From NCBI GenBank assembly GCA_016710585.1, contig JADJVN010000029.1, positions 10,001-74,000 on the forward strand: a DNA stretch of 64,000 nucleotides. Direction: 5' to 3'. Below are positions 26,843 through 35,940 of this stretch, in pieces. Numbering within the stretch: the first letter of the stretch is position 1; every line of letters begins with the position of its first letter. Position numbers and translations under genes: made by a program. This stretch comes from Saprospiraceae bacterium. Its GTDB lineage: Bacteria > Bacteroidota > Bacteroidia > Chitinophagales > Saprospiraceae. The notes under the pieces are model-generated. The model was not told the DNA's origin. It did no database searches and was given only the letters and a program-made list of their open reading frames with translations.

Positions 26843-27054
26843 CTACTAAATTAATCAAAGCTTAGTTAATATTTTCAAAATATTCTCACGGAGTTTGATT
26901 ATTATCCATTGCCTCCAATTAGAATAATCCATTTATACCGCACTATTAATCATTCAATTTATGAGTTAATCAATAAAATAAAAAAAAAGAAAATTGCTTT
27001 AAAAAGCATAAAAATTTAACAACAAATATCATATTAAGGCATTATTATACAGGC

Positions 27055-28257
27055 ATGGAAATAAAGTTGCATAGACCAATAATATTAATCATAAAAAGAG
27101 TTCTTGAAGAAATATTTCAAGACAAAAGACCTGCTGATAAATGCCTAGAATTTGCATTCAAAAATAATAAACAATTGGGTGCTAGAGATCGAGCACTTAT
27201 AGCAGAAACAGTTTATGAAATACTTCGATATTTTGAATTGTATGCATATTGTGCTAATACAAGGACTAACTTTTGGCATATCATAGCGAGCTATTTCATA
27301 ATTCAAGATCAGAAACTCCCTGCATGGTCAGAATGGCAAAATCTAAACATCGCCTTAATTCAAAAATTATACAAAGAAGCTCAACAACAAAGACGATTAC
27401 ATGAATCTATTCCTGAATGGTTGGATGAACTAGGACAAGATGAATTAAAAAATGAATGGGAAAATATCTTATCAGCACTAAATAAAAAAGCCGATTCAGT
27501 AATCAGAGTCAACACACTAAAAATAAATAATCAAGATTTACAAAAAAAATTATTTGAAGCGAATATTCCTTTTCAAACAATTGATCAAAACGAAAATGCA
27601 ATAATCATCCATAAAAAAAATATTTTCCAAAGTGATTTATTTAAAAATGGATATTTCGAAATGCAAGATACAGCATCTCAACTTGTAGCCCCTTTCCTTG
27701 ATTTACAATCTGGAATGCGAGTCATCGATGCATGTGCAGGAGCTGGAGGAAAAAGTCTTCATATCTCTAGTTTGTTACAAAACAAAGGCTACGTCATTAG
27801 TCTGGATACTGAAAAATGGAAATTGGAAGAGTTAAAAAAACGAGCCAAACGAAATGGTGTGAGCATCATTGAGACAAGATGGATTGAGAATAATAAAGTT
27901 ATAAAAAGACTTCACGAATCCTGTGATCGACTTTTACTCGATGTTCCTTGCAGTGGTTTGGGAGTGTTAAGACGCAATCCAGATGCTAAATGGAAACTAA
28001 CTAAAGAATTTATTGAAGAAGTAAAAAAAACACAATTATCAATATTAGATAGTTATTGTAAAATGTTGCGTCCAGGTGGAAAAATGGTTTATGCTACTTG
28101 CAGCATACTCCCGTCAGAAAATCAAAACCAGATCTCAACATTTTTAAATAAGCACAAAGAATTTATCCTTGAAGAAGAAAAAACAATTTGGCCACATCAA
28201 TTTGGTTTTGATGGATTTTATATGGCTCGTCTAAAAAAAATAAATTCCACAGAATGA
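27055..28257 (+). CDS. RsmB/NOP-family rRNA (cytosine-5) methyltransferase
   Basis: A 400-residue enzyme. The N-terminal part (about residues 10-140) resembles the NusB-like RNA-binding domain of RsmB. The catalytic domain has the SAM site VIDACAGAGGKSLHISSLL, motif IV DVPCSGLGVLRRNPDAKW, and motif VI MVYATCSILPSENQNQI, whose Cys is the nucleophile for m5C formation. It would methylate a cytosine in 16S rRNA, as RsmB does at C967. Its stop overlaps the start of the next gene (ATGA at 28254-28257), so the VOC protein is translationally coupled. Confidence 0.88.
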   Translation: MEIKLHRPIILIIKRVLEEIFQDKRPADKCLEFAFKNNKQLGARDRALIAETVYEILRYFELYAYCANTRTNFWHIIASYFIIQDQKLPAWSEWQNLNIALIQKLYKEAQQQRRLHESIPEWLDELGQDELKNEWENILSALNKKADSVIRVNTLKINNQDLQKKLFEANIPFQTIDQNENAIIIHKKNIFQSDLFKNGYFEMQDTASQLVAPFLDLQSGMRVIDACAGAGGKSLHISSLLQNKGYVISLDTEKWKLEELKKRAKRNGVSIIETRWIENNKVIKRLHESCDRLLLDVPCSGLGVLRRNPDAKWKLTKEFIEEVKKTQLSILDSYCKMLRPGGKMVYATCSILPSENQNQISTFLNKHKEFILEEEKTIWPHQFGFDGFYMARLKKINSTE

Positions 28258-28664
28258 TCAAAAGAGATATTTTTCAGTTTGCTGTAGTTGTTCCAGATTA
28301 TGATCAAGCAATTGATTTTTATACCAAAAAATTAAACTTTATCTTAAAGGAAGACACCCAATTATCTGAATCAAAACGTTGGGTAGTCATCTCTCCTTCG
28401 TCAAATGCTTCATGTTCCATTCTCCTAGCTAAAGCAGCAAATCAAAAACAAATTGATTCCATAGGAAATCAAACTGGTGGACGCGTTTTTATCTTTTTAC
28501 ATACAGATAACATTGAGCAAGAATATCAAAATATGATCTCACATCATATAAAAATAGTGAGAAATATTTCGATTGAAACGTATGGCAAGGTATTTGTTTT
28601 TGAAGATATTTTCGGAAATCTTTGGGATGTTATTGAACCATTTAAATCAATACAAAATGGTTGA
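28254..28664 (+). CDS. VOC-superfamily (glyoxalase/bleomycin-resistance fold) protein
   Basis: A 136-residue protein with paired beta-alpha-beta-beta-beta units: FAVVVPDYDQAIDFYTKKLNFIL opening the first module, and VFVFEDIFGNLWDVIEP closing the second. The latter is the common DPxGNxxxLxE-type ending, here DIFGNLWDVIE. Members bind a metal and act as isomerases, dioxygenases or drug-binding proteins, so the substrate is open. Its start overlaps the stop of the rRNA methylase gene by four bases. Confidence 0.85.
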   Translation: MIKRDIFQFAVVVPDYDQAIDFYTKKLNFILKEDTQLSESKRWVVISPSSNASCSILLAKAANQKQIDSIGNQTGGRVFIFLHTDNIEQEYQNMISHHIKIVRNISIETYGKVFVFEDIFGNLWDVIEPFKSIQNG

Positions 28665-28699
28665 TTTATTGATGAAAATAGATTTAACTGAATTATTAG

Positions 28700-28707
28700 T
28701 ATATTTG
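28700..28707 (+). promoter_or_regulatory. -7 promoter element of the S9 peptidase gene
   Basis: TATATTTG is a perfect TAnnTTTG element 18 bases before ATG 28726. It supports that start over upstream in-frame codons that lie inside the VOC gene. Confidence 0.55.
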
Positions 28708-28725
28708 CAAAAATTTAATTTTAAA

Positions 28726-29481
28726 ATGAAAACTTTTTTATTTATGTCTTTCATATTTATGGCTGGTACAGTTATTACAGCACAAAAAACTAAGGATGCG
28801 ATGCCTCCCATTATAGATCGCGAGATATTTTTTGGGGATCCAGAAATAGCTGGTGCGCAACTTTCACCCAATGGAAAATTTGTCAGCTTCATAAAACCGT
28901 TCAATGGAACACGCAATATATGGGTCAAAAAAGCAACTGATCCTTTTGAATCAGCTAGACCAATTACTGCAGATACAAAGAGGCCTATCAGCAGTTATTT
29001 TTGGTCCAATGACAGTAAATATATCCTTTATGTCCAAGACAAAGGTGGCAATGAAAATTTCATGATCTATGCTGTTAATCCAATGGAAAAAAATGAGCTT
29101 GGTGCTGAAGTTCCGAAGTCAAGAAATTTGACAGATAAAGAAAATGTTCGAGCTCAAATTTATGCTGTACCAAAATCTAATCCTGACATCATGTTCATAG
29201 GATTAAATGATAGGGATCCAGCTTGGCATGATCTATATGAATTGAAAATTTCTACTGGTGAATTAAAATTATTACGACAGAATACAGAGCGAATGGTGAG
29301 TTGGATTTTTGATTTAAAAGACAAACTTAAATTAGCAATGAGGGCCAATGAAGATGGATCTAATGATTTGCTTAGAGTCGATGCAAATGGTTTTACAAAA
29401 ATATACAGTACTCCAATTTTAGAAAAATTTTTATCCAGTCTATTTTCACACAGATGGCGTTCAAGTTTATTTGGTCACTGA
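28726..29481 (+). CDS. S9-family serine peptidase, N-terminal part (frameshifted)
   Basis: The start at ATG 28726 gives a signal peptide (MKTFLFMSFIFMAGTVITAQ) and is preceded by a -7 element. The frame encodes the first blades of the beta-propeller of a prolyl-oligopeptidase-type enzyme (IAGAQLSPNGKFVSFI, WSNDSKYILYVQDKGGNENFM). Similarity ends at ILEKF. A run of five T at 29428-29432 then throws the frame; with four T the sequence reads on as FYPVYFHTDGVQVYLVTDKG into the next part without loss. The last 16 or so residues before the stop are therefore artefactual. Confidence 0.85.
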   Translation: MKTFLFMSFIFMAGTVITAQKTKDAMPPIIDREIFFGDPEIAGAQLSPNGKFVSFIKPFNGTRNIWVKKATDPFESARPITADTKRPISSYFWSNDSKYILYVQDKGGNENFMIYAVNPMEKNELGAEVPKSRNLTDKENVRAQIYAVPKSNPDIMFIGLNDRDPAWHDLYELKISTGELKLLRQNTERMVSWIFDLKDKLKLAMRANEDGSNDLLRVDANGFTKIYSTPILEKFLSSLFSHRWRSSLFGH

Positions 29482-31393
29482 CAAGGGAAATGATGTCAAC
29501 TTATCTAGATTAATTTTATTAAATATCAACAATAAAAAAGAAACTTTCGTTGAATCAGATCCAGAGAAGAAAGTTGATTTTGGCAATGTATCATTTTCTG
29601 AATTAAATCATCAAATGATCTCTACTAGCTATGAAGATGACAAATTAAGAATCTACTGGAAAGATAAAACGTATGAGGAAGAATATAAAGCATTGAAAAA
29701 ACAATTCAAAGGCATGGAAGTGGGATTCAATAATTCCACAAAAGATGAAAAAATTTGGTTGTTATCTGTTTATTCCGACACCGATCCAGGATCTGTTTAT
29801 TTATATGATCGAAATACAAAAAAAGTAACTTTCCAATACAGACCAAGACCAAAAATGCCATTGAAGGATTTGTCACCAATGAGAGCAATTAAATACAAAT
29901 CTTCAGATGGATTAGAGATTCCAGCTTATTTGACATTACCGAAAGGCGCGTCTGCAAAAAATCTACCGCTTATAGTCAACCCTCATGGTGGACCATGGGC
30001 AAGAGATGCTTGGGGCTATGATCCTTATGCACAATTTTTATCTAATAGAGGTTATGCAGTATTGCAAGTTAATTTTAGAAGTTCTACTGGCTTCGGTAAA
30101 AAATTCTTGAATGCTGGAAATAAACAATGGGGCGATCTGATGCAAGATGATTTAACTTGGGGCGTGAAACACCTCGTATCAAAAGGAATCGTGGATCCAA
30201 AAAGAGTTGGTATCATGGGTGGCTCTTATGGTGGTTATGCTACACTAGCTGGACTTACCTTTACTCCTGATGTATATGCTTGTGGTGTTTCTATAGTTGG
30301 GCCTTCAAGCTTGTTGACCTTATTACAATCTATTCCTCCATATTGGGAAGCAGGAAGAATCGTATTCCATGAAAGAATGGGAGATCCAACGAATCCAGAA
30401 GGTGAAGCACAATTAAAAAGACAATCACCACTGTTCTCAGTTGACAAAATTAAAGTCCCATTAATGGTGGTTCAAGGTGCAAATGATCCAAGGGTAAAAA
30501 AAGCAGAATCAGATCAAATCGTCATTGCAATGCGAGAGAAAAAATTACCAGTTGAATATATTTGTGCACCAGACGAAGGACATGGATTTGCAAGACCAGT
30601 GAATAATATGGCTTTTCTTGCTGCTGCAGAAAAATTTCTTGCTGCACATTTGGGAGGTCGCTATCAATCTGAAATTCCTGCACCTATTGCTACAAGACTA
30701 AAAGAAATCACAGTAGATATTAACACGGTTTCTCTTGTAGAAAAAATTGATCCATCTAAACTAAATCTCGCCACGGCAAGTCGTTCACTTCAAGCTGGAA
30801 AATATGAATATAGTGTCAATCTAGATGCTATGGGACATAAAATGGATTTTCCACAAAACATTGAAGTCATGGATAAAGGAGACCACCTTATCATCAAAGA
30901 TGAAATGAAGATGCCAATGGGCGCATTAAAAGAAGAGGCAAAGCTCAATAAACAATCTTTAGAATTAATGAGCAGATACGTAGATCAAGGTCCAGTCAAT
31001 ATGCTACTTGAATACAAACAGGATCAAATAGAGGGAAAAATAAATATGTCCGGTAATAAAACGGATGTAAAAATAAAATCTTCAAATCATCATATCGGTG
31101 ATGGCGCAGGAGCTTGTTTGATTGTATCAACTTTAGATCTAGGAAATGATTATAAAGCCTTATCCTATCAAGCTGATCTTCAAAAAATGGAAGAAAAAAT
31201 GATGTCCATCACAGTTGTTGGATCTGAAAAAGTAAACAATATCGATTGTTATATTGTAGAAATAAAATCTGCAACAGGTGAAGCAGGATCTGCCACATAT
31301 TGGGTGAGTAAAGAAAGTAATCCACGCACATTGAAGTATAAACTTATCATTGCAGAAATGGGAGGCGCTACAATGACAGGAATGCTAAAATAA
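29471..31393 (+). CDS. S9-family serine peptidase, catalytic part with an extra C-terminal domain (frameshifted)
   Basis: This continues the peptidase from the middle of the propeller. The alpha/beta-hydrolase domain has VNPHGGPWARDAWGY (oxyanion), GIMGGSYGGYATLAG with the catalytic Ser, GANDPRVKKAESDQ with the Asp, and PDEGHGFARP with the His. The joined protein is about 888 residues, some 190 longer than usual. The extra end (about the last 190 residues, from IDPSKLNLATASRSLQAGKY) is beta-rich, has paired repeats of VMDKGDHLIIKDE and TYWVSKESNPRTLKYKL type, and resembles DUF3108-like lipid- or porin-shaped domains. It probably acts on peptides in the periplasm or outside the cell. Confidence 0.85.
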   Translation: MVTDKGNDVNLSRLILLNINNKKETFVESDPEKKVDFGNVSFSELNHQMISTSYEDDKLRIYWKDKTYEEEYKALKKQFKGMEVGFNNSTKDEKIWLLSVYSDTDPGSVYLYDRNTKKVTFQYRPRPKMPLKDLSPMRAIKYKSSDGLEIPAYLTLPKGASAKNLPLIVNPHGGPWARDAWGYDPYAQFLSNRGYAVLQVNFRSSTGFGKKFLNAGNKQWGDLMQDDLTWGVKHLVSKGIVDPKRVGIMGGSYGGYATLAGLTFTPDVYACGVSIVGPSSLLTLLQSIPPYWEAGRIVFHERMGDPTNPEGEAQLKRQSPLFSVDKIKVPLMVVQGANDPRVKKAESDQIVIAMREKKLPVEYICAPDEGHGFARPVNNMAFLAAAEKFLAAHLGGRYQSEIPAPIATRLKEITVDINTVSLVEKIDPSKLNLATASRSLQAGKYEYSVNLDAMGHKMDFPQNIEVMDKGDHLIIKDEMKMPMGALKEEAKLNKQSLELMSRYVDQGPVNMLLEYKQDQIEGKINMSGNKTDVKIKSSNHHIGDGAGACLIVSTLDLGNDYKALSYQADLQKMEEKMMSITVVGSEKVNNIDCYIVEIKSATGEAGSATYWVSKESNPRTLKYKLIIAEMGGATMTGMLK

Positions 31394-31424
31394 ATAAGGT
31401 TTTGTATAATTAAAAACGATATAG

Positions 31425-31913
31425 ATGAATAGAGTTACTGTTCTTTTTCTGGTTTTTATTTTTGTATATTTTTCTTGCAGTAGTATCAAAAAAACACAAA
31501 GTCAATTAGAATATGATCCTGTAATGCAACAAGATAGAATGCCAGGATCTGAATCTGAAGCAATGGAATCGATTGAAATTCCTGATACAGCAGGTAAAGT
31601 CGCTAAAGTAGTTTTTGATTCAACTAAGTATCATTTTGGTGTCGTTTATGAAGGTGATAAAGTAGAGCGAGAAATTTTTTTTACAAATGTAGGCGAAGGA
31701 GATCTACTCATTGAACTTGTGACTGCCTGTGAATGTACACAATTGGACTGGTCAAGATTGCCAATAAAAAAAGGGCAAAGGAGTAAAATATCGATCAGTT
31801 ACAATAGTAAAGGAAAAGATGGTCCTCAGATTGTTGATGTTGATATTATCGGCAACATGGATCCCATCGTAGCTGGAACAAAATTCTACATCACTGTCTT
31901 AAAAAAAGAATAG
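31425..31913 (+). CDS. DUF1573-domain lipoprotein
   Basis: A 162-residue protein with a lipoprotein signal (FLVFIFVYFSC). A linker rich in Glu and Ser leads to a DUF1573/ASH-type Ig domain: VVFDSTKYHFGVVYEGDKVE, FFTNVGEGDLLIELVTACECTQLDW, KGQRSKISISYNSKGKDGPQ. The usual CGC motif is CEC here. Unlike the DUF1573 protein at 14.5 kb, the last strand is present. Function is unknown; family members are often near envelope genes. It lies 31 bases after the S9 peptidase gene, and a terminator follows. Confidence 0.8.
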   Translation: MNRVTVLFLVFIFVYFSCSSIKKTQSQLEYDPVMQQDRMPGSESEAMESIEIPDTAGKVAKVVFDSTKYHFGVVYEGDKVEREIFFTNVGEGDLLIELVTACECTQLDWSRLPIKKGQRSKISISYNSKGKDGPQIVDVDIIGNMDPIVAGTKFYITVLKKE

Positions 31914-31941
31914 AGTCTTAAATTAAATTCATTCTTCTGCG

Positions 31942-31979
31942 AAAAAAAAGCCATTGATTCAAATCAACGGCTTTTTTTT
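31942..31979 (+). terminator. Rho-independent terminator
   Basis: AAAAGCC-A-TTGATT pairs with AATCAA-C-GGCTTTT (one mismatch) over a 2-base loop, flanked by A8 and T8. It ends the peptidase-DUF1573 transcript and shows that the next gene cannot start at 31954. Confidence 0.85.
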
Positions 31980-32031
31980 ATTTATACACTCAAAAATCTC
32001 TTTGTACCTTTACAGTAGATATCCGATATCC

Positions 32032-32736
32032 ATGTCAAAAAATTGCATTGTTGTTCCAGTTTATAAAGAGAAACTTTCTCCAGCCGAAGCAATTTCATTT
32101 CAACAATTGATTCATGTCTTGAGTACTTTTGATATATATATCATTACACACAGTAAACTCAATATTGACGAATATAAAAATTATAATCCGAATATCCACA
32201 TTAAATACTTTGATGAACGATATTTTGAATCAATAAAGGGATATAATCAACTCTGTCTTTCAACAGAATTTTATAATGCGTTTAAAGAATATGAATATAT
32301 GTTGATTGCTCAGCTAGATACTTATATATTTAAAAATGAATTCAACTATTGGACTGAGAAAAATTACGATTATATTGGCGCTCCATGGCTCAAAGTCAAT
32401 TCAAAAGGACATCTATTTGACTTATCCAGATTCCTAGTGAATCGAGTAGGCAACGGAGGATTGTCACTTCGCAATATTAAAACTTTCATTGCGTTGTCAA
32501 AAAAATATAAATGGCTCGCTAAATTATTCCCTAAGAATGAAGATTTTTTTTGGTGCATTATTATTCCGCTTTTCGAACGACATTTTTCTGTTCCACCAAT
32601 AGAAATTGCAATACAATTTGCCATCGAAACAGATCCACAAAAAGCTTATGAAATGAATGCCAATAAATTGCCCTTTGGATGTCATGCGTTTGAAAAACAT
32701 GAGCCAGAGTTTTGGCGGAAGTTTATTTCGTTCTAA
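32032..32736 (+). CDS. DUF5672-type putative glycosyltransferase
   Basis: A 234-residue product starting at ATG 32032; the frame is open from 31954 but that codon lies inside a terminator. It reads SKNCIVVPVYKEKLSPAEAISFQQ, an aspartate metal motif IAQLDTYIFKNE, GAPWLKVNSKGH, NGGLSLRN and ending CHAFEKHEPEFW. These are the conserved blocks of DUF5672, a GT-A-like fold found in polysaccharide clusters. The donor sugar is unknown. TACCTTTA at 32005-32012 is a near-match to the -7 element. It is a single gene convergent with the sugar locus. Confidence 0.75.
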   Translation: MSKNCIVVPVYKEKLSPAEAISFQQLIHVLSTFDIYIITHSKLNIDEYKNYNPNIHIKYFDERYFESIKGYNQLCLSTEFYNAFKEYEYMLIAQLDTYIFKNEFNYWTEKNYDYIGAPWLKVNSKGHLFDLSRFLVNRVGNGGLSLRNIKTFIALSKKYKWLAKLFPKNEDFFWCIIIPLFERHFSVPPIEIAIQFAIETDPQKAYEMNANKLPFGCHAFEKHEPEFWRKFISF

Positions 32737-32782
32737 GGATAAATGCTCATCCTGATAAAAAAAATTTATTGTTCGATTAAAA

Positions 32783-34111
32783 TTATACTTGCCCTTCTTT
32801 TTCTTTATAGGCTCGCATCGAAAATGTAATCGCAGCTGCAATCAAAAGCAATATCCCTGCAAAAGCAATCGCAAGAGTTGCTTGTCTGTCCAACAAATTA
32901 TTATAAATATATTTAAAACTGATCGTCTGAATCAACATTGGAATAACGATCATCATATTGATAATTCCCATATAGATCCCATATTTTTCTTTCGGCAGGT
33001 AAGGCACAACAATTAAATATGGAACTGCCATGATACTCGCCCAAGCGATGCCCAATCCAACCATCGGAAGTAAGCTAAGCGATTTTTCATGAATAAGCGG
33101 CAATAAAACCAAACTCACACCTGCCAACACTAAACATATCGCGTGGATATATACTGGCTTATATTTTAAAGTTAATTTAATGAGAAAATAAGCAGCCACC
33201 ATCGTGATCAAATTATAAAAACCATTCATGATACCAGTCCATCCAACTGCTTGTTCATAAACTGCTTTATCACTATTGGTATTAGCAAAGATAGTAGAAG
33301 ACACATCCAAAGAAATGTATTGCCAATAGCAAAACAAAGCATACCATTGAAAGAGATATACAAAAAATAAATGCCACATGATTTTTGGCATTTTAGAAAT
33401 AGAATCTGCAATATCTTTAAATGGTGTAAAAATATTTAATTTTTCAGCCTTTAGCAATTTAAGCTCTTCATCAGTTGGAGGAATCTCTTGTGTCTTATAC
33501 ATTGAAAATAATACAGTGGTGATAGAGATTATAGCACCTATAAAAAACGATCCAAATACCCAATATGGAATACTTTTATTATCGAGGCTAGATGTATTTC
33601 CTGTTATCGTTTTTTGAAAAAAATACAATGAGAAATTGGCTAAGGTAATACCACAACCTGTAAAAAAACTTTGTATCAAAAAGCCTGTCGCTTGTTGTTT
33701 TGGATTCAATTTATCAGCAATGAAAGCTCTATAGGGTTCCATTGTAGTATTGTTTGCAGCATCGAGTATCCACAACAAACCTGCAGCCATCCAAAGGCTG
33801 CTTGAAAATGGAAATATAAAAAGGCAAAGACTACAAAAAATTGCACCAATGAGAAAAAATGGTTTTCGTCGTCCTAGTTTTGGAATCCATGTTTTATCGC
33901 TAATAGCACCAATGATGGGTTGAATGATCAGTCCTGTCATTGGCCCAGCAAGATTAAGTAATGGCAATTCATCAGGATTGGCACCAAGAAATGAATACAA
34001 TGGATTGATCGCTGTTTGCTGCAATCCAAAGCTATATTGAATTCCCAAAAATCCAACATTCATGCTTATGATTTGGGAAATAGGTAAAAATGGTTTTTGA
34101 TGTGTCTCCAT
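32783..34111 (-). CDS. MFS disaccharide transporter, SLC45/GPH-like
   Basis: A 442-residue transporter with 12 predicted membrane helices. The loop between helices 2 and 3 reads GAISDKTWIPKLGRRKPFFLIG, the form found in SLC45-type and related sucrose/maltose symporters; helix 4 has LWILDAANNTTMEPYRAF, also typical of that group. It is last in a four-gene minus-strand unit, three bases after the kinase gene. In this context it would bring a disaccharide released into the periplasm across the inner membrane. Sucrose or maltose are the likeliest substrates, an inference from the family and the adjoining hydrolase. Confidence 0.82.
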   Translation of the reverse strand: METHQKPFLPISQIISMNVGFLGIQYSFGLQQTAINPLYSFLGANPDELPLLNLAGPMTGLIIQPIIGAISDKTWIPKLGRRKPFFLIGAIFCSLCLFIFPFSSSLWMAAGLLWILDAANNTTMEPYRAFIADKLNPKQQATGFLIQSFFTGCGITLANFSLYFFQKTITGNTSSLDNKSIPYWVFGSFFIGAIISITTVLFSMYKTQEIPPTDEELKLLKAEKLNIFTPFKDIADSISKMPKIMWHLFFVYLFQWYALFCYWQYISLDVSSTIFANTNSDKAVYEQAVGWTGIMNGFYNLITMVAAYFLIKLTLKYKPVYIHAICLVLAGVSLVLLPLIHEKSLSLLPMVGLGIAWASIMAVPYLIVVPYLPKEKYGIYMGIINMMIVIPMLIQTISFKYIYNNLLDRQATLAIAFAGILLLIAAAITFSMRAYKEKEGQV

Positions 34112-34114
34112 GAT

Positions 34115-34759
34115 TTATTTATTTTTTAAACGAATTGAATAATCTTTTTGAATATAGAGATCTGCATGAACTCTCATTTCTCTGATGATGTGATGTTCTA
34201 TCTCCAAAACCTTTTCACCAAAATCATCCATGATATCTCTTGCTCTCAATTTTCTCTTTTCCAATGTGTCAATATAGGTTCGCTCAATAAAGATCTTAAA
34301 TGCACTATTTTGTAGGTCTAAAACATAAGTTCCTTCGATAATAAGACATTGTATATTTTCAAAGCTAACTGTTTCCTTGTGAATTTCATTTGCCTGATAA
34401 TCTACTATTGGTTTATTTATTTCTGGCGCTTGTTGCAAAAACAAATTGACATGTTCTTGAAGCAAATTAAAATTTACTTCTGATTTTCCTACATGTGTAA
34501 TATCAAGCAGCCTTTGTTTATGATTTGTATATGGAGGTAAAAAAAAATAATCGTCTTGATGTAAAATAAGTGTAGGAATATTCGCTTCATCCAATACCAA
34601 TTTCAAACAACTAGCTGTCACACTTTTTCCACTGCCACTTTCTCCACCTATTGTGATTACAAATGCTGGAACAGATCGAATATCGAATTCGAGCAGATCC
34701 TTTATTTTTCTTGCATTGTGCAGATATTCTTCTTTTATATGTATTTTATCTCCAATCAT
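34115..34759 (-). CDS. Uridine kinase/phosphoribulokinase-family P-loop kinase, probable sugar kinase
   Basis: A 214-residue kinase with Walker A GGESGSGKS, the catalytic Asp region LHQDDYFFLPP, CLIIEGTYVLDLQ (Walker B-like), and RTYIDTLEKRKLRARD (lid). These are the blocks of the uridine kinase/PRK group. The product is short and lacks the uracil-phosphoribosyltransferase or other accessory domain. It starts nine bases after the glycoside hydrolase stop and ends three bases before the MFS gene, inside a sugar operon. A hexose or ribose-type substrate is therefore likelier than uridine. No other sugar kinase is present in the operon. Confidence 0.75.
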   Translation of the reverse strand: MIGDKIHIKEEYLHNARKIKDLLEFDIRSVPAFVITIGGESGSGKSVTASCLKLVLDEANIPTLILHQDDYFFLPPYTNHKQRLLDITHVGKSEVNFNLLQEHVNLFLQQAPEINKPIVDYQANEIHKETVSFENIQCLIIEGTYVLDLQNSAFKIFIERTYIDTLEKRKLRARDIMDDFGEKVLEIEHHIIREMRVHADLYIQKDYSIRLKNK

Positions 34760-34768
34760 AATGTTTAT

Positions 34769-35812
34769 TTATTTGTGCAATGAAAAATTCATAAGCAACC
34801 ATCCACTTGCGCTAAAACATAAATTTTTTGTACCTCCAGCTTCTAGTGAATCCGTGGTATAATATTCATAAAATAACAGATCTCGCTCTTGAAGTTTATC
34901 ATACTCTACAAAAATATTTCTTGCGACTTGATGGTAATTTTTATTGCATAGTGCATGAACTAGCCAGCCTAAAAAAATTGGCCAACTTCCGCCATTGTGA
35001 AAATGATAAGGTTTGTTTTTAAAATTATATAAGTGATTTTTTTCTAATAAATACCAATCCTTAGAATCTTCGAAAATCACAGGATGAAATGCTGGTAGCA
35101 TCCAATGTTTATACATTGTTGCGAGATCTGAGAGCCATTCCAATAATCTCGATTCATTCTGATTTATGTCTAATAAAAGTGCCAAAGCATTTCCTGCCAT
35201 ATCCCATTGATATTGATATCCAGCGGCATCAAAACTTGTGGGTAAATAAGCTAAATTTTGTTCTAACATTTGATTAAAAGCTTTTGGATGATATTTCTCA
35301 TTTAAATCTTTAGTAGAATTAAAATTTAGCTTAAGAAGTTCGTAAGTCTGATCAGCTTTGCTCTTTAAAATCTCATCTTTAAACAATGTACTCGCTTCTC
35401 GCAAAGCCCAATAGCGCAATACATTATCATAAAGTGTATATCCACTCGTCGGATATTCATCTGCCCAATTGCCTCCCAAGGGTGTGTAGATTAATCCTCT
35501 AGAATTATATTCCCATATTTCCAGAACATTCAAGCATTTGTAGATGGCTGGTTTTAATAGTTCGAAATATTGATCTCTAAAATTCGTATTTTCGGAAAGT
35601 AGTTTGCAAGTTCCGATGATCCACCATGTATTTGCATCTACCCTTCCTGTTAAAGTTCCGTAACTGACGGTCGCTTTGATTGGCCCAAAAAAAATGTTTG
35701 ATGGAATCTGTCCATTACTAGACTGATGTGTGAATAAACTTATACATGACGCTTTAAATGCATTAATGATCTGCGCATCTTGAATATATAGACCTATTAT
35801 TCCAGTCATCAT
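34769..35812 (-). CDS. (alpha/alpha)6 glycoside hydrolase, GH100/neutral-invertase-like, N-terminus uncertain
   Basis: At least 347 residues. Helical-barrel blocks include GRVDANTWWIIGTCKLL, GGNWADEYPTSGYTLYDNVLRYWAL, QYQWDMAGNALALLL, and HNGGSWPIFLGWLVHAL, with acidic residues suited to an inverting mechanism. The pattern is closest to GH100 (alkaline/neutral invertase) and relatives of GH63/GH37. The first ATG (35812) is not the real start: the preceding 37 codons are open to a stop at 35924 and encode SGILASSE and NYHRIWSRDS, the conserved N-terminal motif of these enzymes. No ATG, GTG or TTG occurs there, so a start codon is lost, mis-sequenced in the A6-T-A6 tract, or non-standard. No signal peptide: cytoplasmic action fits the MFS transporter. 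Confidence 0.7.
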   Translation of the reverse strand: MMTGIIGLYIQDAQIINAFKASCISLFTHQSSNGQIPSNIFFGPIKATVSYGTLTGRVDANTWWIIGTCKLLSENTNFRDQYFELLKPAIYKCLNVLEIWEYNSRGLIYTPLGGNWADEYPTSGYTLYDNVLRYWALREASTLFKDEILKSKADQTYELLKLNFNSTKDLNEKYHPKAFNQMLEQNLAYLPTSFDAAGYQYQWDMAGNALALLLDINQNESRLLEWLSDLATMYKHWMLPAFHPVIFEDSKDWYLLEKNHLYNFKNKPYHFHNGGSWPIFLGWLVHALCNKNYHQVARNIFVEYDKLQERDLLFYEYYTTDSLEAGGTKNLCFSASGWLLMNFSLHK

Positions 35813-35940
35813 ACTATCCCTACTCCAGATGCGATGATAATTATCTGAAGATTCACTGCTTGCTAGTATTCCACTAGGATGTATTGCAGAATAAATGGTC
35901 GAAAGTGCGGTATTTTTTATTTTTTAGAGATTTAAAAATT

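Noticed and set aside
31954..32031. Upstream start for the DUF5672 gene at 31954
   Set aside because: The codon lies inside a terminator hairpin; ATG 32032 fits the family N-terminus.
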